In this document: positions 46,945 through 58,618 of the stretch, one piece after another | Numbering within the stretch: the stretch's first letter is position 1 | Layout: each line of letters opens with the position of its first letter | NCBI GenBank assembly: GCA_026027325.1 | Contig: JAMSLZ010000005.1 | Coordinates: 1,364,001-1,428,000 of the forward strand | Direction: 5' to 3' | Origin: Actinomucor elegans | Lineage: Eukaryota; Mucoromycota; Mucoromycetes; Mucorales; Mucoraceae | DNA: 64,000 bases | Made by a program: the position numbers and the translations under genes | Notes under the pieces: model-generated | What the model was told of the DNA's origin: nothing | Seen by the model: the letters and a program-made list of their open reading frames with translations, nothing else | Databases searched by the model: none

Positions 46945-48056
46945 CTAAGAGTTGAAATCGTTCAAGCGAACACGTCTAGAATCTTCAGGGTGATACTTTA
47001 TAATGCCACCTTTCAATAGTGTTTGTATATATGGTGAATAGTATGTGCCTGGCTCTAGCTCAATATATGGATCATCCAGCGAAGCATAAGCATGATTCAT
47101 CAATTGCTATTTAAAAAGGATTAGTTTCTTCTTGAGCAACTGCAATTCTGTGTATACAATTACCTCTAATACTATCTTTAATTCACATTCATCACCTAAC
47201 GGGCCAGCATTCTATAAAGAATATTAGTACAAAGGTATCATTCTATAAAGCAAAACTTACATCAACTGGGTGAGGTGGAAAGTATGTTTCAAGAAAGTCA
47301 ATCAAATCTTCAGTATCCCTTTTAGAAGCAGCTTTCAGTAACATCTTTTCTCGAAGCAATTCTTCGCCAGGCACTGTACGTTGTTCCTCTAGAAGCTTTT
47401 GTTCATTCACCTTGAGTTTATCATATACATCTTTACTTTCAGCCAATACGGCCTTCTCGCTATCGAAAAAAGAAAAAACTCTCGTTGATATATGTGTCTT
47501 TTTTCTATTGATTCACAATGACTTACTTTCTAAGAGACATTGTAGTTTGCTGCAACTGTTCTTTGATATATCCGATGGTAGCTTTGTATTGCTCAATCTC
47601 TTTATCAAGTTGCTCTCTAAACTCGATTTCCAATATGGTATCGTTCGGTTGCTCTACGATATCCACCTTGTTCACTTGTTGGTCATATTGATTTGATAGA
47701 TCGCGGTATTCATACATGAGTGCGGATAGATATTTGCGCTGTGGTGTTGCTGTTACAGTGCTTGATTGCTCTGCAAACACGGCAGCATCTTCAGTTTCGG
47801 CAGTCTTTGCTTCAAGCTATCTCAATTGTATAAGCACATATTGCGATTACTAATTTGTTTTGTAAATTACTTGGTAGAGTTTGTCCCATAATTCTTTTCT
47901 TTCATTGCGTTGTTCTGCTAAAATGACATCGAGCATGTCTCCTCTGACAGTACCGTCTTCGGTACTCTTGACGATGGGATCGCTTTTTGCGACTGTTTCA
48001 TAATCTTTTGTTGCTTTTGCAATAATGCCGAGTAATGACTTTTCGAATAAAGACAT
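46945..48056 (-). CDS. Kinetochore protein, CENP-K/Sim4-like
   Basis: Five exons on the minus strand (47871-48056, 47527-47816, 47261-47459, 47164-47211, 46945-47106) join in phase and give about 294 aa. The middle is a long coiled coil (LEIEFREQLDKEIEQYKATI, YIKEQLQQTTMSLRK, KVNEQKLLEEQ). The C-terminal third contains DLIDFLETYFPPHPVD, then DPYIELEPGTYYSPYIQTLL and KYHPEDSRRVRLNDF. That arrangement (coiled coil, D-F-L-x(3)-FPP, then P-Y-x-E-L/I-L...HPEDP-x-R-x-RL) is what I know from CENP-K, a CCAN subunit of the inner kinetochore that works with CENP-H and CENP-I. The size fits. All introns are GT-AG and short. The call rests on the C-terminal motif and could be tested by profile search. 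Confidence 0.65.
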
Positions 48057-49102
48057 TGTTAGTTAGAAAAAAAAAGGCTATAGGATCCACTGTGCTTGAA
48101 TTTCATTTTGTTATTTTTGTGGGTGGCGGCTGAATTTTTTGGAATGACCTTAATTTCTAGAAACTTTTAGGTGTAAGCGTTTCAATTTAGAGATATAATG
48201 CATAGTATGAACTATTACTTAAGTTTAAAAATTGATTCAAGTATTCTTTGGGTTATTATATTACGAAACTCTACTTTTGAGCTTAGAACTAAATAATCAA
48301 AAAATCAAAGCAAAAACTAAACTACTCTTTAATCCATGAAAAACATTACCATAATATTTAGGCCACTCACTACATAGGGTAATTTGTCATAAATCCTTTC
48401 AACTCATGTTACATCTACAAAAGTATATCTATTATTCTAATGATGCATTAAAGTAATCCAAAAGAAATTTTTGATACCTGAAATTAATCAAAAAAAAATA
48501 TTTTAGTTACCGTTTACCAATGAAAATCTGCGTAAGTGTTTATTATCTTACCGCCGGCCAATCAAATGGGTTGTTAAAAAATGAGTTAGTCTTGGTTTTA
48601 TTTTTCCCTATCAATCTCAGAGATTATTTTTTTTAAAACTGTAAAACTTCGGGATTAAGGTATGCTTTTAATCAAGAATCATTTTATATGCCTATGAGTG
48701 TCTATTTGCACTTTATCAATATTTTTATCGCTATGAAACAACCAAGTTATAGACGGAAATTCAAATGCCACAAACCTACATTTAAATTTGTAATAAATCA
48801 TACCTTTCATAGATATTTAGTATAACCTTCATAATAATAAATGCATTATAAAATTCTCTGATATTGTTGTTAAGAAACTTTATATCTATCTGGAAATTTT
48901 CTTTAAAGGGACACAGCATTAAAGTCAAGACAAAAAGCGTTGAATCTCCTCGAGCTCCTCCATCCTAGTTTACTTCTCGACACCCAATCAGATTCTTCCA
49001 AATTTTGTACCTCCGCCAGTACATCCCAAAAGCGCGTCACTGTCGTAATTAAATTAATGCTCTGCTGAGCAAGCGAACCTTTTTATCTATATACAAAAAA
49101 CC
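48057..49102. other. Intergenic between divergent genes, very AT-rich
   Basis: A promoter region for two genes. No coding sequence or repeat is recognised. Confidence 0.5.
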
Positions 49103-50505
49103 ATGGAGCCTTCAGAAACCAAATCCAAGATTGTCAAAATCAGAAAGCCACGACAGCCTAAATCAGAAAATGCACGCAAAGACAAAACCATAAAGATTAA
49201 ATTAACAGCAAAAGCAAACGCTAGCCGTGATTTCGACGATAATAGATTTTATAATGGAAACAATTCAGAAGAAGAAGAGGAGCCTGAAGCAGCCATTGAA
49301 GAGCATTTGATCTTTCGCGTACCTGAAGGCGACATGTGTAATCGTTTACATGAACTAGTTAAAAAACGGGAGATTCCCGAGGACGTCAAGTTACATCTCA
49401 GAGGTGAGTACTTTGCCTTAGGAATTCACTGCAAATGTTGATATATGCTCTTTATAACAACCAGATAATAGAAAGGGATACTTTGTATTTGAAGGGAAGA
49501 AACACGACGTACAACTTGTTGATCTACCAACTGTGATCGAATCGCAAAAGACATTGGATAAAAAACAATTTTATAAAGTAGCAGATATTTCGCAGGTAGA
49601 ACAATCAAAAATGTCTGGTAGAAACATACTCGACTGACAATGGACCTTTGCTAGATGCTTTTGGTGGATCCTACTTCAGGTCCTGAACCTTTTATACCAC
49701 AAACCAATGGCAGGCTCGAAACAGATCCATATAGTTATCCTCATGGCTTAACACCACCTTTAAAGCATGTGCGACAAAGAAGATTTCGAAAGAAATTATC
49801 GAAAAGAGCAATTGAAGAAGTGGAACGAGAAGTGGAGCGATTATTAGAGATTGACGCAACAGCAGAAGATGTACAATACGGTAAGAACTGGTTTTATCCC
49901 CTACTAAATGTGCTATGGGACTCATTCGTATTATCACACAGAGGTGATTGATAACAGAGAAATGGAAATGGAAGCTGAATCAGATGCAGGAACACAAGAT
50001 ATCGATATTGATGATAGTGATGATGAAAGCGAAAGCGACGAGGATTTGGCTGCTGCAATTGACCGAGATCTTGAAATGATGGAAGAAGAGGACGATGAAG
50101 ACAAAGACGAAGATAATGATGACGATGAAGACGAGGACGATGATGATGATGAGTCTGAAGAAGATGAAGAAGACGAGGATGGTGCGCAAACTGGTGAAAT
50201 TGGTAAATTAGCAAGCCATATCAATTCGACCAATATTACTGATATGTTTCTTTTTTACTAGAACAAAAACGACAAGAGATTGCCGAGATCAAACAAGCAA
50301 TCCAAAGAAAGACGCGTGATTTGACCACTGCACCTAACGCTATGCTCAAGGTACAAATCTATATTCTCGGTATTTATCTATTTAATCGATATTAACTGTA
50401 TTATAGAATCGTTTTGAAACGGATATCAACAATTTGAAGAAGGCATTGACACTAAAGGAAGCTCATTTGGCTGAAATGAATGAGAAAGAAAAAGAAAATA
50501 AATAA
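49103..50505 (+). CDS. TAF7: TFIID subunit TAF7
   Basis: TAF7 is a subunit of the general transcription factor TFIID and partners TAF1. Six exons (49103-49403, 49465-49595, 49655-49880, 49942-50202, 50262-50350, 50407-50505) join in phase and give about 368 aa. After a basic lead (IVKIRKPRQPK) comes the conserved TAFII55 domain: EEHLIFRVPEGDMCNRLHEL, GYFVFEGKKHDVQLVDLPTV, IESQKTLDKKQFYKVADISQ, MLLVDPTS, YPHGLTPPLKHVRQRRFRKK and VEREVERLLEIDATAEDVQY. An acidic Asp/Glu stretch of about 60 residues fills exon 4, then a C-terminal coiled coil (EQKRQEIAEIKQAIQRKTRD). The acidic block and terminal coil are normal for fungal and animal TAF7. Confidence 0.94.
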
Positions 50506-52086
50506 AAATGAATTTTCTATGTGCATAGATACTATGATCTTTGTTATTTGGATATCGCAGCTATGCAATGGCAACAGCTAGAACGTTCTGATGGCTACAC
50601 GAACGCGATTTTAATAATCCCGCTTACTTCAGTCACAGAAACCCGTCACAGTGACTGTTGAAAAACTGAGAAAAAAAAGTATAAAAAGGCAATCTACCCA
50701 TGGCCCTCTTTTGTTCTGCATTCTTGTGCTCGGGCAAAACCACGAAAGTGAGGTTCATACTGATTCTGGTTTATTGCTGGTTGAAAACTACAACCAATAC
50801 CCGTCTACAGTGCTTTTCGGAGCGCGGTAGCAATTTTTTGAAGGTTCGCAAGAGCCTTAAACTATTATTAAATGAAAATGAAAAAATTACGCGTTTTCTT
50901 GAGGTTTTTCTTTGATTAATCGTTGTTAAATTAGTGTAACATATAGATGAAACTAATATAAGTTGTAGATGTTGATGAATGCATGGTGTTAATCATGAAA
51001 TAAACTTTTAGTTTTGATCAACAGTTTATAATTCAAAGACGCACGTATTTCAGTAGCAGTACCTTCATTTTAATCCTGTTTTAATACAGACGCGACCAAA
51101 CAACATATTCAGCGCGACTAGCGTAGTTTATGCCAGTTTTTAGCAGTGTATTGGACAACTTGACTTACTCTTGAAGCAATAGTAATGAGAAACAATCTAC
51201 AAACGTTCAACATGCTATTATATTCTAATATGCTTTGATTGCTTTTTATGCTGCTAATGTTCTGGCATTCATACTAACTAGTAAATGCCTAAAGTAATTA
51301 ACAACAAGTTTATTACGCTTTTGCATTTCGTTTAAGGCGCAGCAAGGCCATACACGTCTTAGTTGGGATAAAAAAATAGGTTATCACACTACCTTGCCAT
51401 CAGTTGATATATTTCATATATCTGGTTTAGCTTTCATTCTAGGGAAATTTGACATTTATACATCTTTGTCTTTACTGTATCAAAACTTACGTGATAATTG
51501 CTTTGATATCCATCATCACCAAAGAGGCCATGTCTAGTATATATTGAGATATCATTGTTTGCAGTTCTGGGCAAGAAACCTATCTATCACAAACCTATTC
51601 TCTACTCTTTTAGCTTACATTTGATTGTTCTATGTCGCCTGAGCTATAGCAGATACTCTAGATTTAAATGGCTTTTAAAGCACTAATCTATATACTGTTA
51701 TTTAACAGCTTATTTATTGATAAAAAAAAACCGGCTATAGAAATGTAAGTATCATAAAGTTAGAATAAAGGACATAGTTACTAACCAATCATTTGTCAGT
51801 TTATAAGAATTGTTAATTATACTGTAGAAATGAGATGTAGATAAAATGTAAAATATATAATTGTTATTGAATTTATGGTGAAGAGTGGTATCACGATAAA
51901 AGAAAAACAATACTGAAGAAGAGGTATAAATTAAAGGTACACCTGGTTGCATTAAGCGAATTGAAGGATATAAAAAAAGGGATTATAACTTTTACCATGA
52001 CACGTCCCCATCTTGTAATAAAGGGTTAACAAGCTGTTTATTACTCTTTGTTAATCCGATATCTATTAGTATCTATCAATATATCT
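50506..52086. other. Intergenic, AT-rich
   Basis: No supported gene; the open frames at 50700-50915 and 51752-51952 have no motif. Confidence 0.5.
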
Positions 52087-52150
52087 CACTCTCGGTCAAA
52101 TGTCGTGTTCGATTCATATGTAGTTTATATTCAAAACAAGCTGTTGCATC
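52087..52150 (+). repeat. Dispersed-repeat copy 9
   Basis: CACTCTCGGTCAAATGTCGT then GTTCGATTCATATGTAGTTT then ATATTCAAAACAAGCTGTTG, ending CATC. The first ACCGAT bases are lost. It stands about 300 bp upstream of pseudogene copy C. Confidence 0.6.
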
Positions 52151-52451
52151 TATATTTCATTTTCAAGACAAGATTATTAACACCAAACTATCCATTGTAT
52201 ATCAGTAGATTTTATGATTTTTTTTTTTTTTTTGGTCGAATTTCTCTCTATTTTGTAGCAATATTAAAAGCCGAACGACCATACAAGCAGTAAATCGAAT
52301 GGTGTTAATGGTGATATTTTTTTTCAAAAAAACATGCACTAAATCGAATGCCAACTGTACAAACGCGGTTCTCCTTCCTCATACAAGGTCAATCTATATA
52401 ATTGTATGATAGAATCGAGAAGGCTGAAACTGAGAATATTTTTACTTTATG

Positions 52452-53950
52452 TTTCATCAGAGTTTTTCTGATCCTGACAGCGCTGCTAATATTGGCATTG
52501 CAATTATGGCATCCTTCCTGCAAGACCAGATTCACACTCTGGATTTGATATACACAATTTGTTTCTTGAATATAATGTCTTTACTCTTATAAATATATTC
52601 GAAGCGCAATTCTGTGTGTAGTATAATTAACATCAGATCTGTGTGGCTCATTATTTCATTTGAATGCACACAAATAGCAGCTATTGTTGATTATCATTAC
52701 ACATACAATATGGATGTATCATTTGAAAGGAATGCCTCTGAAGTATTAATCACGATTATCTCCAATCTTATTGCCTGTATGTTACTTTGTACCTATTTAC
52801 GTTAGGGAGATAGTCGGTATGGATGAAGCATTAATAGAAAAGGATATATCTATTCCCACTTGGCGGATCTATTTTCAAGCTCTTAAGAGACTGATCTACC
52901 ATCCTAATAGAGTTTTATTGATATATTTGATGCTCTAGTCGACTCAATCCAGGGCATATATAAGGGCGTGTCATACAAGTATATCCACCCATTGCTCAAT
53001 GCAAACTATTACATCGGCTATAATTCCCAGAAAGAACTCGATAAACCTTGTTCAGACGGTTTTTGATTAACCACTCAATAATATGAAAGCGATGACAATT
53101 CGGCAAACTTTTGTAATTACGAATATCAAATAAATACTGCAAATATCATTTTACTACCAAAAATATGGCTTCCAAAATACTGGCCAAAAAAAAAAAAAAA
53201 AATTTTGATACATATATTCTACCAGATAAAAGATACTTGAGTGATCCCATCTTTGATGCGATATATTCTTTAAAGAGCAGTATAACTTGCTTATTCGGCG
53301 CGGTGCAGTGTATTTCAATCATAGTTGTATCATGTATGCGCTTACAAATATTGATATGGTACACCCAATGGACGTTTTATCAATTTGCGCAAATTATATG
53401 CTATTTTGCGTTGTGATCGATATATCACTTTTTTGCCAGTCTATCGTTATAAACGTGCTGTACGTATACCCATTGAGAAAATGTCAAAGGGTCTCTGGTG
53501 GATTGTCGCATCCAAACTTGTGCTTTTGTATCTTCCAACATTTTAAAAATTCCCATAGTTGGGGTATAGACTAGTGTGGATTCGTTGGTTGATATCTATA
53601 TTCTTAATGGTCGCATTACTGATTTACATCAACGTTGCTATTGTCATTAAATGCCGCTTGGGCCTTTGTCACCATATTTGGAGATTACTCTAAAGATCTT
53701 TTGGAAGATAATTTCCAATTTCTATACCATCGTTCGGAAATACTTGGATATTCTCTAACAATGGTTACAGAAAGTTTGTTTATTGCATTGATCATTTGTT
53801 CTTGCTTAAACGTCACAAGTGAACAAAAATATCCGAGTAATGCAAACTGGCTACCTCATTTCTAAATATTATCAGCGCATACAAAACCATACTTTAATAA
53901 AATATTTGATGTTTAGCGTTAATTTGATTCCATTTGAATACTAATGATGA
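52452..53950 (+). pseudogene. Membrane-protein family copy C (decayed, most complete)
   Basis: The longest readable copy of the family. From 52452 it encodes FHQSFSDPDSAANIGIAIMA ... CFLNIMSLLL, stop, then in the same frame SVWLIISFECTQIAAIVDYH and a hydrophobic span (ITIISNLIACMLLC). A one-base shift follows near 52800 into REIVGMDEALIEKDISIPTW and LKRLIYHPNRVLLIYLML. Another frame carries GVSYKYIHPLLNANYYIGYN, then YLSDPIFDAIYSLKSSITCL from 53218 and RKCQRVSGGLSHPNLCFCIF, with a last hydrophobic block (LGYSLTMVTESLFIALIICS) ending at 53865. At least four shifts or stops break it. The order suggests a protein of several transmembrane segments; the SDPD-x-x-x-x-IGIAI stretch recalls an N-P-D...GIG-type opening in uncharacterised fungal multi-pass proteins, but that link is a guess. 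Confidence 0.6.
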
Positions 53951-54120
53951 TAATGTTCGGCCAAAGACTATAACTTGCGCCAATAATGTTAAAGACTACA
54001 CATCTTGACAAGTAGTCTGTTAAGCTTTGACTGATTAGCAGTGTTTACTCTTTGCCTCAATAAACGCTTCCACTCATCCTTGTTTCATATGATATAGATC
54101 TATTGATCTTTAGGTTCCTT

Positions 54121-54152
54121 GATCATTCTCGGTTTAATGCAGCATTTCATTA
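54121..54152 (+). repeat. Dispersed-repeat copy 10 (short)
   Basis: GATCATTCTCGGTTTAATGC then AGCATTTCATTA keeps only the core and first part of the repeat. Confidence 0.4.
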
Positions 54153-54300
54153 ATATTACATGTCCAAAATAAAATAATAAAGTTAGTAGGCTATTTATCT
54201 AGCTTTATTGTAATACATATATTAACACTATCTAGTGATCAATAGTTTATTGTACATATTTCATATATATATATAGCATTTAATCATTTTCGGAACCTCT

Positions 54301-54360
54301 CAGCCGATTCTGGCTCGAAGTCGCATTTGATTAGTACCTCAAGCTCAAAATGAGCTACAG
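54301..54360 (+). repeat. Dispersed-repeat copy 11
   Basis: CAGCCGATTCTGGCTCGAAG then TCGCATTTGATTAGTACCTC then AAGCTCAAAATGAGCTACAG. It shares the AGCCGATTCT variant core with the copy at 25739-25782. Confidence 0.6.
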
Positions 54361-54766
54361 TGTCCACTAGACCCTCAGCATACTCCTAAAAAGCACGATG
54401 AAAGAAAAATTAGATATAGGATGTATTCATAAAGGGCCTTCAGTTGCTTTACTATAACTGGTGTATATAGGAATGTGGGGCTATTTAATAAACTTTGTAC
54501 AGATTCAAACTGTACACCATATGGCATTAAAACCAAGTAGAATTTCACTGTAGAAATGTTGGCTTGTACGGATTATCTTGCATTTTAAGCTCATTAAGAG
54601 AGAGAGAAAAGAATAATAATATGAATCAGTAGTGATAAATACTTAGCAATACGTGTTGTACCAAATATCTTTTTAACAACGTACTTTATTTATTTTTTCT
54701 TTCATAAAAATTACGAAACGTATATGTGGGAGGGGGAATAAGGGCTTTTTACTAAGGAATATAAAT

Positions 54767-57700
54767 CTATTTTTTTGTTTCAGCTAGAAGACGCACTTTT
54801 TCGATATTTTCTTCGATATAATTAGATTCTTTAATTCTCTTAAGCCACTTGCGGTCCACATTCATTGCTTTATACGCTGAGACGGATACTGTTTCAGCAA
54901 TTCCGTTTTCTTTTGAATTTTTTGCGTTTGCATCTGCCTTAATACGACGTAAAGCATCGTAAGCAACAATATAACAGTATTTAGCATACTTGTTGACGCT
55001 AGCATTCAAGATATAGGCATAGCTTGCTTTGATACTTTGAAGCATTTTACCACCGTTGGCTTGGATATCAAATGTCATGATGTTGGATTTCAGACTTTGA
55101 GTTGGAGGTGTATTTAAATAATCTTTAGCAAAATATTCCTCTAGCTCAAAGTGCGTATTGAAACGGCTTTGAAACTCGTCCAAAAACTTGTTAGCCGTAT
55201 ATCTGTGTGGATTGGCAATATTATCAATATATCGCTGTCGTTGCTGATCAAACTCGGCACATTGCTTGTGATATTCATCTCTATTTTTCTTGACCGCCTG
55301 AACTATTAAATCCAGATCTGCTCTTAGCGTAGGGTCATTTAACTGTTGCGCTAGTTCGCATGCTTTTAGCCAAGGCGCAGTGAGATCAGGGTCTTTGAAA
55401 GTCACATCTTCATCGCAAAACATACTACGAGAATATTTGGTGAATTTTTCGGTTTCTTTCAGCAGAGAGTCATAGAGAAAATCCATTGTAGTCGTACAGG
55501 GAGCATCTTGGATTGTATAGACATTGTTTACGTCGCGATAACTGAAAATCCCTGGACCTCGCTGCTTATTTTTCTTGTCCATGAACCAAGCAGGGTAAGG
55601 TAACTCTGCAAAGTTGGCCCGATCCCTACTTTTCGTAGTAGCTTTCAGCCTCAGACCTTGTTTTGGTGCATCTACCAACTTGGCACACATATGAGCCAAG
55701 TATGTAACATCAGAATCATCCAATGATGTGCGTTCAGCTAATACAGTTCTCCAGTTTTCATATACACCCAACGTACCATCCGGTATGGATACAGATAAAA
55801 AGTTCGTTTGGATAGCTTTTTCGGCACTCTCGTAAGTACTCACTTCTTGGCCAACAGTCTTTTTATCTTTTTCAAAAGCTTCCTTGACCCGTGAAGATTC
55901 TGGAGTTATCGGCGAGGCATTGAAAGGCTGCACAATACGTTCATCCCAACAGCAAAATACCTTTAAAAAATGTTAGTGATTATGAACATTTTTTTTCTTG
56001 TTGCTTAACTTACGATATCACCATCATAATCACCACCACTAAGTTTACTGGCCAAAGATGTATCACCCTTTACTGAGAATATGATAATATCAGTATACAT
56101 TCTTAAAGCAGTACAGTCAACCGCTTTCACTTTTTGTACGTCGCTTTTGAGACCACAAGGATTACGTGTAACAATGACATCGCCCAAGATTTGACCAGCA
56201 CGAATGCCTGTCTTTTCATCCATACGACGACTAGATAGCTGTAAAAAGACTTCATCTGGTTCCAGAGTACCTGTGGGATCAGGGACACAAGTAACAGTAC
56301 ATGATTGAGGCACTTCGATCTTGTACTTGATAGTAATCGATTGCATAATTTGACGAAAGACCATTGTCACTCGTGTCGCTACATAGGCATTTGACAGATC
56401 AAAGCCAGCATCCAATAGTCTTACTACAGATTCGTGTAGCCCAGCCGGAAATCCGGAATACTTGTTGAGCTTCGAATAGTTATTGGTTGAATAAGAGGCT
56501 GCATACAGAGGCCACATATGTTCATTCTTTTCTTCAACTGCTTTCAACTCGGAATGTATACTGGGAGTCTCATCGCTATAACCAGACTCAACATCAGGGG
56601 AATCCATAGTAAAGTAACCACTATCATTTTCATCATCGGCACCACCACTTCCACCAGAGAAAAGGTCTCGCCAAAGACCTTTTCAGTATTTTCCTCGCCT
56701 TCCCATCTTCCCATCATGATATTACCAGCTTTGGCCACCCAATCTCTCAGGATTTTTAAACTGTGATTTTCAGTGACAATGGTAGCTAAACGATGAACAT
56801 ATTCTTCCAAAATTTGGACAAACACTGCTGTGGGTACACCACCTGCCGATAGACACTGGATAAATTGCGTGTTTAGACTGGAAGGATAAACGCAAATGGA
56901 ATTTTTGACAAGATCAAATGTGTAATGGTGAGGATCCAACGAGAAATCAGCCTGAGGCAAACCAGTCTTGAATTTATTTTGACTCTTGCGGATTTGAATA
57001 TAATTACCAGTAGTGAAATCAAGGTCTGGTGCAATAATCCAGATGCCTTTAGCGCCAGCGATACGGCCCTGGATTGCACAAGGTAACTCATCGGTTGCTT
57101 GACATCCCATAATTTCTTTCATAGCTGAGCAAGAGATGATTCCACAGCCATCTGTCATGCAGGTGGTTTCGTCGCTTGATGATCCTGATCCATAGATATC
57201 GTCGATGTACTGAATTTCGCAGGGCTTGAATTCCAATGTAGGGATACTGCTGGAATAGCCAAGCGACATACGGCTCGCGTATTTGCTCATCGTCATATTC
57301 CAGTTTTCAGTAATAGGCATATGCCAATCAATGACTTCCTGAATAGATATAGGTTCCAGTTCACCACCTTCAGTGGCAAACAGTACAATCGTATCATCCT
57401 TGACAAATAGAAATCGGAATAGGCGTTGCATAAAGAGGAACGGCTTTAAAAAATACTGCGCATATTTCTTGATCAGCGTCGGATGAGTTCCTTTGGCCAA
57501 TTTAAGTTCCAAGAATCTATCCTGGCCGAATTTACGAAATAAACGGTTGGAAGCTTCAAGCTTAGGTGCTCTTAGTTTAATGGAAGGCGGTGTTTCAGAA
57601 GTTTTGAATTTGATCATGCCACTGTAATGTATCATTCTGTTCTTAATCCTCGCGTTACTTTGTTTTTTGTTTAAGGGTGTAGTAGCAGGATCCACTAGCC

Positions 57701-58618
57701 GGGGTGTAGGTGTAACAGGTGTGGATAATCCAGAATCCGAGTTCATATTCTTTAGATGTGCCCATACACTATCAGGACAACGATCCATGTACGTATAAGA
57801 TAGTGCATTGACCTTTAGCCCAAGTCGTGATTCTTGATTCCATTTGACCATTACTTCATACAATCGAGTGGGTTCTGTATTGGCTGTACTCAAGAACATT
57901 TGAAAGGCGTCAAAAGGCACTTCGTCCCATGATATGTTGTACGATTGGACAAACCGAGAAATTTCGTATAGCACAACCCATGGCGTATTGCTGAACAGTT
58001 TTGTCGTTCCAGATGGACTGCAAATAACGTTATGAGTTTCCACATTCTTGGTATCATTAGCAAAGTACTTCATAGGTGAAATCAAAGTTTTGTTGCAAGG
58101 CGGCACATGTGTGGGTGGAGTTGCTGTCAAGTTAACAGGCTTTAATTTTGTACCTGTTTCAATAGGTTTTAATTTTTTACTGGTTTTTAGCGCGTCTTCT
58201 TCGGGCGAAGTAGATCTAACTCGTTTATTTGTTGCCGTTTCCGCAAAGTTTTCAAATACACTATCGTCGAAATCGTCACTAAAATTCTCTTCCTCGTCAG
58301 GTGCTACATGTCATTTTGTGTTAAACAGGAAGACATGTCAAAAAAAAGGGCGTGAAACTTACTAAAGATCGCTAATTCTTGATCAAGTTTAGAAATAAAA
58401 TCAGTAATGCTTTTGTTGACCTGTGTGTTTTGTAAAAAAGACTTGACAATGGTGTCAAGTTTTGTCTTGTCCAACAGTAAAAGAACTTGTTGCATTTTCA
58501 CAACTTCTACAGGTAGTGGCGCTTTGTCATTTGTCAATTGTTGAATGCGTTCCGTGAGCTGAAGCTTGTGATATATCTGCTTCGCGCAACGAGTAATAAA
58601 AGGATCTAATATAGGCAT
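54767..58618 (-). CDS. RNA-dependent RNA polymerase of the RNA-silencing pathway (apparent frameshift)
   Basis: A cellular RdRP of the QDE-1 class, which makes double-stranded RNA for Dicer. Minus-strand exons are 58363-58618, then 56014-58303 (interrupted near 56680), then 54767-55960; about 1245 aa. The N-terminal 150 residues are helical and then acidic (DEEENFSDDFDDS). The polymerase core includes FKPCEIQYIDDIYGSGSSSD, DGCGIISCSAMKEIMG, AIQGRIAGAKGIWII, DVIVTRNPC and the catalytic LSGGDYDGDIV (about 840), whose last codon is completed by the exon starting at 55960 (VFCCWDERIVQPF). Near 56680 the upstream frame ends EENTEKVFGETFS while another frame reads KGLWRDLFSGGSGGADDEN. One extra A in an A4 run (T4 on + about 56679-56682) would join them. 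A 92-nt intron (56587-56678) would also restore phase, but its GTCTTT donor is poor. Confidence 0.88.

Larger units (their letters stand above)
53951..54766. other. Intergenic with two repeat copies
   Basis: The 3' flank of pseudogene copy C, then two partial copies of the dispersed repeat. No gene. Confidence 0.5.

Noticed and set aside
49894..50233. Ser-rich and His-rich frames on - over TAF7
   Set aside because: They are complements of the Asp/Glu-coding acidic exon.
56587..56678. A 92-nt intron in the RdRP gene
   Set aside because: It restores phase, but the donor is GTCTTT, the acceptor lacks a pyrimidine tract, and it deletes a segment that reads as protein in the shifted frame. I favour a one-base indel but list it as testable.
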